From Phycisphaeraceae bacterium (GTDB taxonomy: Bacteria; Planctomycetota; Phycisphaerae; Phycisphaerales; UBA1924), in contig JAHBXC010000003.1 in the NCBI GenBank assembly GCA_019636675.1, positions 186,001 to 250,000 on the forward strand: a DNA stretch of 64,000 nt, read 5' to 3'. Made by a program: the position numbers and the translations under genes. Below are positions 7,771 through 15,621 of this stretch, piece by piece. The notes beneath the pieces were generated by a model. That model ran no database searches, was not told where the DNA came from, and saw only the letters and a list, made by a program, of their open reading frames with translations. How positions within the stretch are numbered: position 1 is the first letter of the stretch; the number at the start of each line of letters is the position of its first letter.

Positions 7771-8037
7771 ATGATCAGCCTGCTCAACGCCGTTTCGTCC
7801 CTCGAGACCGAGCTCATCGAGTCCGAGAATCCGTTCGCGCTCACCCTGTCGTCCGGCTGTGCGGTCCTGGAGCCGCTTTGCGAGGACGAAGAGGTCGAGG
7901 AGGACGAGGAATGGCTCGATGATGACGACGACGACGAGTTCGACGACGACGAGGACGAGTTCGAAGAGGACGAGTTCGAGGAGTTCGAGGACGACGACGA
8001 CGAGGACGAGGACTTCGACGACGACGAAGAACTCTGA
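7771..8037 (+). CDS. Small highly acidic protein with Asp/Glu tail
   Basis: 88 residues from ATG 7771. The first 37 residues are ordinary in composition, with Leu- and Ser-rich stretches (MISLLNAVSSLETELIESE). From about residue 39 to the end nearly every residue is Asp or Glu with scattered Phe. Tails of this kind occur on proteins that bind basic proteins or metal ions, or that mimic DNA. It has its own promoter and is followed 66 bases later by another small gene. No family recognised. Its GAC/GAG-rich DNA creates long false frames on the other strand. Confidence 0.65.
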   Translation: MISLLNAVSSLETELIESENPFALTLSSGCAVLEPLCEDEEVEEDEEWLDDDDDDEFDDDEDEFEEDEFEEFEDDDDEDEDFDDDEEL

Positions 8038-8103
8038 GACGCGCGCCTTCGCCCGGTGAGAACCCACGGCTCGTCAAGACCGACGACCCGCGGAGAGCCC
8101 ACC

Positions 8104-8607
8104 ATGGCGAGCGACAAGCGAACGAACAAGCCCGTGAACAACCAGCAGCCGTCGCGCGCCGCGCGTGACGGCTGCTCTGCTTCCCGGGGTGGGACGTCGC
8201 AGGACGCCCCCCCGCCCGAGTGGGCCGGCTTCAGCGTCGTCGACCGGCGCTCCGGCGTCGACCGTCGCGAGATGAACGCGGCACTCGGCCACGACGCCCC
8301 GGGCGACACCGGGCTGGAGCGCCGCCGCGGGCCCGGTCGCCGGCGCAGCGATTTCGCCAAGGCCGCCGAAGAAGGCGAGATGACGCGCGAGCAGTTCCTG
8401 TTCGTGCAGGCCATCGAGGCCTTCAAGCGCGTGAACGGGCGGACCTTCCCCAGCTGGACCGATGTCCTCGAGGTCATCCGCCTGCTGGGCTACCGCAAGA
8501 CCATGCCGAGCGAGCTGAACCTGCCCCAGTGCGAGGACTGGCGCGAGAGCGCCGAAGCCCCCGCCGGGTGCGCGTGGTCGAAGCGGGGGTCGTCGGAGGC
8601 GGCGTGA
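8104..8607 (+). CDS. Small conserved protein of unknown function
   Basis: 167 residues from ATG 8104, with GGAGAG just upstream. The N-terminus is polar and probably disordered. Two similar Arg-rich segments (VVDRRSGVDRREMN and LERRRGPGRRRSDF) follow the DRRxxxDRR pattern seen in many short bacterial proteins. The C-terminal half is compact and well formed (MTREQFLFVQAIEAFKRVNG, then WTDVLEVIRLLGYRK), suggesting a small helical domain. It may be nucleic-acid binding given the basic patches. Convergent with the toxin gene that ends nine bases later. Confidence 0.65.
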   Translation: MASDKRTNKPVNNQQPSRAARDGCSASRGGTSQDAPPPEWAGFSVVDRRSGVDRREMNAALGHDAPGDTGLERRRGPGRRRSDFAKAAEEGEMTREQFLFVQAIEAFKRVNGRTFPSWTDVLEVIRLLGYRKTMPSELNLPQCEDWRESAEAPAGCAWSKRGSSEAA

Positions 8608-8616
8608 GCGGGCGCT

Positions 8617-8973
8617 CTACTCGATCAAGCCCTGCTCCCGAAGCATTTCCTGCGGCCCCATCGGCATCTGCAGACTCTGCGAAGCCCCACGCAAGACACG
8701 ATCCAACACCTCCGGGGCCAGCGATTCGCGTCGCTTTGCGTAAGCCAACAGGAACGGGACGGACACGATCCTCGCCTTGTCATATCGCACGGTGCTCTCG
8801 TGCTGAATAAAGGGATGATCTCCCGGATGTAGAACGCAGGTGTTTTCGCACCGCGCCCGCCAAGTCGACACGCTGACGAGCACCACCCGGCGCTCATCGT
8901 CCTCGTTCGAGAGAACGATGCAGAGGTGAAGTCCAACAGCCGCGAGATCAACGAGGTAGGCATCCCCCAGCAT
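8617..8973 (-). CDS. Putative toxin of a Panacea-type toxin-antitoxin pair (PemK/MazF-like)
   Basis: 118 residues from ATG 8973, six bases after the antitoxin stop, with GAGG five bases before the ATG. The central part (HLCIVLSNEDDERRVVLVSV, then LHPGDHPFIQHESTVRYDKA) has the look of a PemK/MazF-like small beta-barrel, in which a Leu-Ser strand is followed by a GDHPF...HxS segment. The function as a toxin is inferred from the paired Panacea-domain gene, since Panacea antitoxins are known to be coupled to many unrelated toxins. Codon use is mixed (TTG, AGC, ATA) and unlike its neighbours, pointing to transfer. Confidence 0.6.
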   Translation of the reverse strand: MLGDAYLVDLAAVGLHLCIVLSNEDDERRVVLVSVSTWRARCENTCVLHPGDHPFIQHESTVRYDKARIVSVPFLLAYAKRRESLAPEVLDRVLRGASQSLQMPMGPQEMLREQGLIE

Positions 8974-8979
8974 CGCGCC

Positions 8980-9564
8980 TCACCGATCCGCATCAAAAAA
9001 ATCATCCATCGCCGATTCCTCGCGAAGGTCGTCTTCGATTTCGTCGGCGATGTCACTCAGCCCCACAGCCTCGAGAATGTCCCTCAGCGGAATCGGCCGA
9101 GAAGTTTTGTCATGAGGTGGCTTATTGCGAGCCCATTCCGGACAATTGTCGTGAAGGTAGTCCACGATGTGCCAATCATCACCCAGCTTTCGGCATTGAT
9201 CGGCCACCTCATGAAGCACCCCGACCTCCGCCTTCGAGAGATGTTCGGAGCGCGGGGCACCCGAAGTTCGCAGCCGCACTTGGTACTCATCACGCACGAT
9301 CACGCGAGACCACTGCGGAGCGTCGGGATGCTCTCCCTTAATCAGGTTATAGATCTGGCTCGGCACTGGTCCATGCTTGAGGGCGTAGTAGTAGTCGTAT
9401 GTGATCGGCCTGCCAAACCTCTCAAGCGATGTCCGATCCGCGAGGTATAGGAGTTTCAGCAGCCTGAGGTAGCTCATCCTGTTCCCGCGCTCCAGGCGCA
9501 GCAACTCCGCCGACGCTTCAATCGCCTTGGAAAGCTTCAACCTCGTGCGCGGTGCATACACCAT
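8980..9564 (-). CDS. Panacea-domain (DUF4065/SocA-like) antitoxin
   Basis: 194 residues from ATG 9564. The N-terminal 120 residues are a Panacea domain: RMSYLRLLKLLYLADRTSLE, ITYDYYYALKHGPVPSQIYN, then SKAEVGVLHEVADQCRKLGD. Known family role: Panacea proteins neutralise diverse partner toxins (PanAT systems), and the related SocA is a proteolytic adaptor for the SocB toxin. It is the first gene of a two-gene operon with a good promoter upstream, and the presumed toxin lies six bases downstream. Codon use and lower GC differ from the flanking chromosome. Confidence 0.82.
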   Translation of the reverse strand: MVYAPRTRLKLSKAIEASAELLRLERGNRMSYLRLLKLLYLADRTSLERFGRPITYDYYYALKHGPVPSQIYNLIKGEHPDAPQWSRVIVRDEYQVRLRTSGAPRSEHLSKAEVGVLHEVADQCRKLGDDWHIVDYLHDNCPEWARNKPPHDKTSRPIPLRDILEAVGLSDIADEIEDDLREESAMDDFFDADR

Positions 9565-9610
9565 GGTTCTATCGGTCTGCCGCCTCTCGCTGATCGGGCA
9601 TTGTAGTGGA

Positions 9611-9638
9611 ATGATATGTTAGATAATTGTTTGGTCAA
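9611..9638 (-). promoter_or_regulatory. Promoter of the Panacea toxin-antitoxin operon
   Basis: Read on the minus strand, TTGACC (9638-9633) and TATCAT (9616-9611) are 16 bases apart in an AT-rich stretch that stands out in this GC-rich DNA. It lies 47 bases before the antitoxin ATG. Autoregulation by the antitoxin is possible but no clear dyad was seen. Confidence 0.65.
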
Positions 9639-9656
9639 GTCTAATCTCCCATTGAC

Positions 9657-10598
9657 CTACCGCCGCACCGTCACGCACGTCAGCACCAGCCGCCCCTCTT
9701 CCACCCTCACCCCCGTCACGCGCACCACGCGCCCGTCCGCCAGGCGCAGCTCCGTCGGCGCAGGGATCTCGCCCGACAGCGTCGACGCCGCGCGTTTCGC
9801 GCCGTCGCTCTCGCGGTACGGCTCGGGCACCTGGTCCAGCCCGCGCTCGCGCAGCATCCCCGCCGGCAGGCGCAGTCTCCCCACGCTCAGGCCGGTCGCC
9901 GGCGTCCACAGCGCGCCGCGCTCGTCGAAGCGCGGGCGCAGCGAGACCGTCGCCATTCGCTCCGAGTCGCGCCGCTTGAACCCGATCCGGATGCGCCCCT
10001 CGTCAAACGCGACGCGCACCTCCGGGAACACCTCGGGCCGGCGCACGCCCTGGTTCGCCAGCCACATCGGCAGCCGGTCGGCGATCCACGCGTTCGCGTC
10101 GTCCTGCGCGATGCCCACCATCCACGCCTCGCCCAGCGGTCGTCCCCGGTGCAGCGCGTTGCTCACGCCGCGCTCCACGTCCTCCGCGACCTGCGCCGCG
10201 CCCGCCCGATCCACGCCCGACGCGCCCCACCACGCCGGCTCGCTCACCGCCAGCGAGAACGCCGCCAGCGCCGCGACCGTGAACCCCGCCGCCAGCGTCA
10301 TCATCGCGCCCGTCAGCACGCGCCAGCGCGTCCAGCGCGAGTTCGCGGCACGCCTGCCCGTCGACGCCGCCCACGCGCCCATCGCGCGGAACGCGTCGCG
10401 CAGCCGGTCCTCCGCTTCGGGGGTGTCGATCGACCTGGCCGCCCGCTTCACCTCGCGCAGCACCCCTCGCGCGCTGGGCGCGTGATGCCTCGCCGAGCGC
10501 GCCGACGGGTCGCGCACCGTCCCGCTCGCGCGCGAGGGCTTCACCTCGACGCCCTGCGCCGGTCGCGCGTCGCTGGATGTCCGGGTCTCTCTCGGCAC
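9657..10598 (-). CDS. Single-pass membrane protein of unknown function
   Basis: 313 residues from GTG 10598. The first 90 residues are basic and likely cytoplasmic. One membrane segment follows at about 92-117 (MMTLAAGFTVAALAAFSLAV). The rest is a periplasmic domain rich in beta-strand patterns (VRVAFDEGRIRIGFKRRD, LRLADGRVVRVTGVRVEEGR), recalling lipid- or envelope-associated domains without matching one I know. It is downstream of a ketoacyl synthase gene on the same strand, 55 bases away, so a link to lipid or envelope synthesis is possible. Confidence 0.65.
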   Translation of the reverse strand: MPRETRTSSDARPAQGVEVKPSRASGTVRDPSARSARHHAPSARGVLREVKRAARSIDTPEAEDRLRDAFRAMGAWAASTGRRAANSRWTRWRVLTGAMMTLAAGFTVAALAAFSLAVSEPAWWGASGVDRAGAAQVAEDVERGVSNALHRGRPLGEAWMVGIAQDDANAWIADRLPMWLANQGVRRPEVFPEVRVAFDEGRIRIGFKRRDSERMATVSLRPRFDERGALWTPATGLSVGRLRLPAGMLRERGLDQVPEPYRESDGAKRAASTLSGEIPAPTELRLADGRVVRVTGVRVEEGRLVLTCVTVRR

Positions 10599-10653
10599 AC
10601 GCGGCTCCGGCCCTCCCGACGGGTGGCCCCGATCGTACCGCCGCGCGCCCCCG

Positions 10654-12072
10654 TCAGCCCCGGAAACGCCGCACGATCAGCGTGTCGTTCTGCCCCCCGA
10701 ACCCGAAGGAGTTCGACAGGCACACCTCCACCCCGCCGCGATCGCGCTCGTCGCGATACTCGTTGGGGATGTAGTCCAGGTCGCACACCGGGTCCGGGTG
10801 CCGGTAGTTCACCGTCGGGGGCAGCATCCCCGTCCGGATCGCCTCCACGCACACGATGCACTCCACCACGCCCGCCGCCGCGATCAGGTGCCCCATCGAC
10901 GACTTGATCGAGCTCACCGGGATCTTCGGCGCCAGCCCCCCGAACACGCCCTTGATCGCCTTCGTCTCGATCGAGTCGTTCTCCTTCGTCCCCGTCCCGT
11001 GCGCCGAGATGTAGTGGATCAGCGGCCTGCCGCGCTCGTCCGTCGACGCCGGGTCGAGCCCCGCCTGCTCCAGCGCCTCGCGCATCGACGCCTGCGCGCC
11101 CAGCCCCTCGGGCTGGATGTCCGTGATGCGGAACGCGTCCGCCGAGCTCCCGAACCCGATGATCTCCGCCAGGGGCGTCGCCCCGCGCTGCTTCGCGTGC
11201 GCCAAAGTCTCGAGGATCACGATCCCCGAGCCCTCGCCCATCACGAACCCGTCGCGCGTCTGGTCGAACGGGCGGCTCGCGCTCTGCGCCTCGTCACGAC
11301 GCGACGACAACGCCGTCAGACGGATGAACCCCGTGATCCCCAGCGGGTGGATCATCGAGTGCGTCCCGCCGGCGATCATCACGTCCGCGTCGCCGCGCCG
11401 AAGGATCTCGAACGCCTCGCCGATCGCCTGCGTGCTCGCGGCGCACGCCGTCAGACAGTTGTACGCCGGGCCCATCGCGCCAAACGCCGCCGCCAGGTGC
11501 GACAGGGGCATGTTGGGCTCCTGCTCCACCTCGCGCACCGGGTCCATGCCCCCGTACGCCGCGCGCGACCAGCCCTCGCCGCTCACCGTCTTCGTGGCGT
11601 CGTCCCACCCCGCCAGGTTTGCGCCGACGAACGCCTCGAAGTCCAGCGCGCCCTCGCCCGACCCGAGATAGATGCCCATCCGGGTGCGGTTCAACTCCGG
11701 GAAACCCGCGTAGGTCTGCCCGGCGCGCGAGACATCGCCCAGCCCCGACTGCTTCCACGCCTGCGCCGCCGCCGCCAGCGCGAAGCGGCTGTTCAGCCCC
11801 ACCCGCGCAAAGGGCGAGGGGTCCGCGAAGAAACCCGCCAGATCGAACTCCGGGACCTGCGCCGCGAAGTTCGTCGGGAAGGTCTCCGCCGCGAACCGCC
11901 GGATCGGGCCAACGCCCGACACCCCACGCAACAACTTCGACCACACGCTCGGGACATCCGTCCCCAGCGGCGTGACCCAGCCGACTCCGGTGATCACGAC
12001 GCGCGTCGCGTCGTCCAGACCGTGATGCGTCCCTGCTGCGCCGTTCAACACGCGCTCCTGTCCTGGCGACAC
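10654..12072 (-). CDS. fabF: 3-oxoacyl-[ACP] synthase, KAS II (FabF) type
   Basis: 472 residues from GTG 12072; a slightly later start near the AGGAG at 12055 is possible. The full condensing-enzyme triad is present: Cys210 (LTACAAST), His358 (SAHGTGTKEND) and His395 (KSSMGHLIAAAG), with Lys390 before it. The C-terminus has the usual SNSFGFGGQNDTL. The enzyme extends acyl-ACP by two carbons using malonyl-ACP in type II fatty acid synthesis. It has an insertion at about 110-180 compared with E. coli FabF. It lies ten bases after a GxxExxY gene and downstream of a second, altered ketoacyl synthase, forming one leftward cluster. Confidence 0.88.
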   Translation of the reverse strand: MSPGQERVLNGAAGTHHGLDDATRVVITGVGWVTPLGTDVPSVWSKLLRGVSGVGPIRRFAAETFPTNFAAQVPEFDLAGFFADPSPFARVGLNSRFALAAAAQAWKQSGLGDVSRAGQTYAGFPELNRTRMGIYLGSGEGALDFEAFVGANLAGWDDATKTVSGEGWSRAAYGGMDPVREVEQEPNMPLSHLAAAFGAMGPAYNCLTACAASTQAIGEAFEILRRGDADVMIAGGTHSMIHPLGITGFIRLTALSSRRDEAQSASRPFDQTRDGFVMGEGSGIVILETLAHAKQRGATPLAEIIGFGSSADAFRITDIQPEGLGAQASMREALEQAGLDPASTDERGRPLIHYISAHGTGTKENDSIETKAIKGVFGGLAPKIPVSSIKSSMGHLIAAAGVVECIVCVEAIRTGMLPPTVNYRHPDPVCDLDYIPNEYRDERDRGGVEVCLSNSFGFGGQNDTLIVRRFRG

Positions 12073-12082
12073 GACCCGACGA

Positions 12083-12574
12083 TCACTCGTCCTCGTCGTC
12101 GTCCTCGTACTCGTCGTCGTCCTCGTGCTGGTCGCCGCGCACCGCGTTCAGCTTGTCCGGGTTCAGCACGCGCACCAGACCGTCCTTCAGGCGACGCTCG
12201 CCGAAGTTGATGATCAGGCCCAGCTCCAGGTCCGCCGCACGCAGCTGCGCACGCAGCGTCGTCCGGTCCAGGCCGTCGATCTCACGCGGCTCGTCCATGA
12301 TCGTCACCGCGAAACGCTCGTTCACGATCAGGTCCAGCGTCAGCTCGCCCACGCTCACGTCGTGGTACATCACCGACACCTTCGCGTTCTGCTTGTGCGG
12401 GATCTCGGCGGTCTTCAGCTCGTGCGCGAGCGCCGCGCCATAGACCTCCTTGGTGAACCCCGGGCCGAGCGTCTTGTGGACCTCGATCGCGAAGCCGATC
12501 ACGCGACGGGACACATCCGTCAGCGTCGGGTCGAGCGCTTCGAGCGGGACTGCGGGGCGGCGATTGTTGTGCAT
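12083..12574 (-). CDS. GxxExxY-family protein with acidic tail
   Basis: 163 residues from ATG 12574; an earlier ATG at 12619 adds 15 residues but lacks a ribosome site. The family core is visible at residues about 24-60: VIGFAIEVHKTLGPGFTKEV followed by YGAALAHELK, then TLDLIVNERFAVTI and a final INFGERRLKDGLVRV. GxxExxY proteins resemble PDDEXK nucleases (a D...E-x-K-like core) and are often found near mobile or lipid genes; the biochemical role is unknown. The last 20 residues are almost all Asp/Glu, which is unusual for the family. It is placed between two ketoacyl synthase genes on the same strand. Confidence 0.8.
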   Translation of the reverse strand: MHNNRRPAVPLEALDPTLTDVSRRVIGFAIEVHKTLGPGFTKEVYGAALAHELKTAEIPHKQNAKVSVMYHDVSVGELTLDLIVNERFAVTIMDEPREIDGLDRTTLRAQLRAADLELGLIINFGERRLKDGLVRVLNPDKLNAVRGDQHEDDDEYEDDDEDE

Positions 12575-12672
12575 GGCAGAAGTTCTCAAAGGGGGACAAG
12601 CGATGCGGGAGAAACACATGGAAGCCGGCTCTCTCGGTCAGCGCCCGCCGCGCCGACCCGCCGGGAGAAGAT

Positions 12673-13998
12673 CTAGGGTACGGATTGAAGCACCAGCGCG
12701 GCGTTCTGGCCTCCCAGCGCGTTCACCGTCACCAGCACCCGACGCAGGCGAGCGTCCCGAGACCCGCCCCGACCCGCCTGCAGGTCCGCGGCCGGCGAAC
12801 CCGCGTGCAGACGCGCCGGCAACGCCTGACGACGCACCGCCATCGCCGCCACCGCCGCCTGCACGGCGCTCTGGCCCGCCATCGAGTCCCCGATCGCAGG
12901 GGTCAGCGTGATCAGCGGGATCTCCTTCAGCCGATCCCCGAACACCCGACGCAGCGCCGACGCCTCTTCCTCATCGAACTCGACGAAACCGGCGCCGTGC
13001 GGCACGATCGCGTCGATCTCCGACGCCACGCAGCCGGCATCCTCCAGCGCTCGCCCGATCGCCGCCCCCATCCCCAGACCACGCTCCGCCGGGTCGCTCG
13101 AACGGGGGGAATGCCCCGCCCCGAACCCCGCCAGCTCCGCGTAGACCCGCGCCCCGCGCGCCGTCGCCGCGTCCAGGCCCTCCACGATCAGGATCGCCCC
13201 GGCCTCGCCGAGGATCTGACCCCTCGACTCCGGATCGAACGGCCTCCCGAACGAGCGAGGGTCGTCGCCCTCGCGCGTCGGCGCCAGTCGCCCCGCCAGG
13301 TCCATCCGAAGCACGCCCATGTGGTTGATCTTGCTCTCGGCGCCCCCGGTGAAGCACGCGTCCGCGTCGCCGCGCTCGATCACGCGCATCGACTCCCCGA
13401 TCGACAGCGCCCCGCTCGCCTCGGCGCAGGTGATGGTGTTCGAGGGCCCGCGCGCGTCGTGCAGGATCGTCACATGGCACGCGAGCATGTTGGGCAGATA
13501 CTTCAGCATCCACAGGGGGGGCAGGTTGTTCATCGCGCCAGAGCCCCACGCGCCCAGGTCCACGCCGCCGCCCGAGTCCCGCGCCGTCGCCAGCGCGCTC
13601 GTCAGTTCCTGCGTCTCGGCCGCGATCAGCCCGGCCCCGATGTGACACCCCACGCGCGTCGCCGGGTAGGTCGGCGATCCCGCCCCCTCGCCCGCGTCCT
13701 CGAGCGTCGCCTTGGTCTGCAGCCCGGCGTCCTCGACCGCCAGACGGGCCGCGCCCACCGCGATCTCCGTGTCGCGGGCCATCACCTTGACCGCCTTGCG
13801 ATAGCTCTTGGGCACCATGTCCCGGACGGAGAAATCCTTGATCTCCCCCGCGTACGCGCTGCGGAACCCCGACGCGTCGAACCGACCGATCGGCCCCAGC
13901 CGACACTCGCCCGACAGCAGACCCTCCCAGAGAGCGTCCGCGCCCACGCCGAAGGGCGAAACGACCCCCACTCCAGTGATAACCACGCGTCTACGCAT
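12673..13998 (-). CDS. Ketoacyl synthase-like protein lacking the second active-site histidine
   Basis: 441 residues; ATG 13998 chosen because MRRRVVITGVGVVSP is the normal start of a FabF-like protein. Cys191 (TITCAEASGALS) and the first histidine H334 (VPHGAGFVEFDE) are present. At the position of the second histidine (normally NxGH) the sequence reads TPAIGDSMAGQS, with Asp371. In KAS II enzymes that histidine is needed for malonyl-ACP decarboxylation, so this protein may be a partner subunit, an acyl transfer enzyme or a specialised synthase. This is unlike classical chain-length factors, which lose the cysteine instead. Clustered with the complete FabF gene downstream, so a heterodimer is conceivable. 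Confidence 0.82.
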   Translation of the reverse strand: MRRRVVITGVGVVSPFGVGADALWEGLLSGECRLGPIGRFDASGFRSAYAGEIKDFSVRDMVPKSYRKAVKVMARDTEIAVGAARLAVEDAGLQTKATLEDAGEGAGSPTYPATRVGCHIGAGLIAAETQELTSALATARDSGGGVDLGAWGSGAMNNLPPLWMLKYLPNMLACHVTILHDARGPSNTITCAEASGALSIGESMRVIERGDADACFTGGAESKINHMGVLRMDLAGRLAPTREGDDPRSFGRPFDPESRGQILGEAGAILIVEGLDAATARGARVYAELAGFGAGHSPRSSDPAERGLGMGAAIGRALEDAGCVASEIDAIVPHGAGFVEFDEEEASALRRVFGDRLKEIPLITLTPAIGDSMAGQSAVQAAVAAMAVRRQALPARLHAGSPAADLQAGRGGSRDARLRRVLVTVNALGGQNAALVLQSVP

Positions 13999-14078
13999 GA
14001 GCCCGGGAGTGTAGCGGGGTGAAACCCGGGGGATCGCGTCGCCGGGGCGCGCGGACCAACCCGCTACCATCGATCACT

Positions 14079-15617
14079 ATGCCCGAAATCGTCTCCAAGC
14101 GTCTCCTCGTCGGTCTCGAGGTCCATGTCGAACTCGCCACGCGAACCAAGATGTTCACGCGCGCGCCAAACCCCGCCTACGCGGGCCACTTCGACGCCGA
14201 GCCCAACACCCTCATCGACCCCGTCGTCCTCGGGCTCCCCGGCGCGCTCCCCGTCCTCAACGAGGCCGCCATCGAGATGTCCATCGCCGTCGGCCTCGCC
14301 CTCGGCTGCTCCATCTCCGAATTCACCAAGTGGGACCGCAAGAACTACTACTACCCCGACCTCCCCAAGGGCTACCAGATCAGCCAGTTCGACCTCCCCC
14401 TCTGCTTCGACGGCGCCGTCGACCTCCCCATCGGCGAGAACGACAAGGGCGAGCCCGTCACCAAACGCATCGGCATCATCCGCGCGCACCTCGAAGAAGA
14501 CGCCGGCAAGTCCATGCACGAAGCCCCCGGCGGCGGCAAGATCGACTTCTCCATCGTCGACTTCAACCGCGCCGGCGCGCCCCTCCTCGAGATCGTCACC
14601 CAGCCCGAGTTCCACGACGCCGACGAGGTCGTCCGCTTCGCGCAACTCCTCCGCAACATCTGCCGCTGGCTGGGCGTCTCCGAGGGCGACATGCAGAAGG
14701 GCCACATGCGCTTCGAGCCCAACATCAACTGCCACCTCGAACTCTCCGACGGGCGCCTCGTCAAAACCCCCATCGTCGAGATCAAGAACCTCAACTCCTT
14801 CCGCGCAGTCAAGGCCGCCATCGAGCACGAGTTCGAAGAGCAGCCCAAGCGCTGGATGCAGGACGGACGCGTCATGGGCGCCGGCGCCAAACGCACCCGC
14901 GGGTGGGACGATGTCCGCCTCGTCACCGTCGAGCAGCGCCAGAAGGAAGACGCCCACGAATACCGCTACTTCCCCGACCCCGACCTCATCCCCGTCGTGA
15001 TCAGCGCCGAGTGGCGCGAGCGCGTCCGCCAGTCCATGCCCGAGCTCCCCCACGCGCGCGAGGCCCGACACCGGCGCGACTACAACCTCGGACCCAAGGA
15101 AGCCGCCGCCCTCAACAGCGAACGCGCCGTCAGCGACTTCTTCGAACGCTGCGTCGACATCCACGCCTCCGCAGGCCACGACCGCGAGCAGGGCGGGCGA
15201 AAGATCGCCAACCTCCTCCTCCAGTCCGGCGCCAAGCGCGCCAACGAACGCAACGCCCTCATCACCGAACTCGGCATCACCGAGCAGCAGGTCGTCGGCA
15301 TCGTCGCCCTGCGCGACGAGAACAAGATCAACTCGAGCGCCGCCGACGAACTCTTCGGCATCCTCTGCGACGCCTCCGTCGACGAATCACCCGAAGACGC
15401 CGCCAAACGCCACGGCCTCCTCCAGGTCCGCGACGAGGCGCAACTCGTCCGCTGGTGCGACCAGGCCATCGCCGCCAACGAGAAGAGCGCCAGCGACTAC
15501 CGCGCCGGCAAGCAATCCGCGATCGGCGCCCTCGTCGGCGCAGTCATGAAACTCAGCAAAGGCCAGGCCGACCCCAACGCCGCCCGCGCCATCCTCGCGG
15601 AGAAACTCGGGGGATAA
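14079..15617 (+). CDS. gatB: Aspartyl/glutamyl-tRNA amidotransferase subunit B
   Basis: 512 residues from ATG 14079; no clear Shine-Dalgarno sequence, and an upstream in-frame ATG at 14019 is rejected because MPEIVSKRLLVGLEVHVEL is the conserved beginning. GatB hallmarks: VGLEVHVELATRTKMF, NYYYPDLPKGYQISQFDLP, and the C-terminal YqeY-like tail that contacts tRNA. With GatA and GatC it converts Glu-tRNA(Gln) or Asp-tRNA(Asn) to the amidated form. gatC is found at 45539 in this window and gatA was not found, so the three subunits are not one operon here. Divergent from the ketoacyl synthase gene 80 bases away. Confidence 0.93.
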   Translation: MPEIVSKRLLVGLEVHVELATRTKMFTRAPNPAYAGHFDAEPNTLIDPVVLGLPGALPVLNEAAIEMSIAVGLALGCSISEFTKWDRKNYYYPDLPKGYQISQFDLPLCFDGAVDLPIGENDKGEPVTKRIGIIRAHLEEDAGKSMHEAPGGGKIDFSIVDFNRAGAPLLEIVTQPEFHDADEVVRFAQLLRNICRWLGVSEGDMQKGHMRFEPNINCHLELSDGRLVKTPIVEIKNLNSFRAVKAAIEHEFEEQPKRWMQDGRVMGAGAKRTRGWDDVRLVTVEQRQKEDAHEYRYFPDPDLIPVVISAEWRERVRQSMPELPHAREARHRRDYNLGPKEAAALNSERAVSDFFERCVDIHASAGHDREQGGRKIANLLLQSGAKRANERNALITELGITEQQVVGIVALRDENKINSSAADELFGILCDASVDESPEDAAKRHGLLQVRDEAQLVRWCDQAIAANEKSASDYRAGKQSAIGALVGAVMKLSKGQADPNAARAILAEKLGG

Positions 15618-15621
15618 AGCC

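Noticed and set aside
7516..8067. N-terminal extension of the DUF6677-like membrane protein with Val/Leu runs
   Set aside because: It is the antisense reading of the Asp/Glu tract of the acidic protein; the hydrophobic appearance is an artefact.
14019..14078. Upstream in-frame ATG of gatB
   Set aside because: Adds 20 Arg/Pro-rich residues before the conserved GatB start and has no ribosome site.
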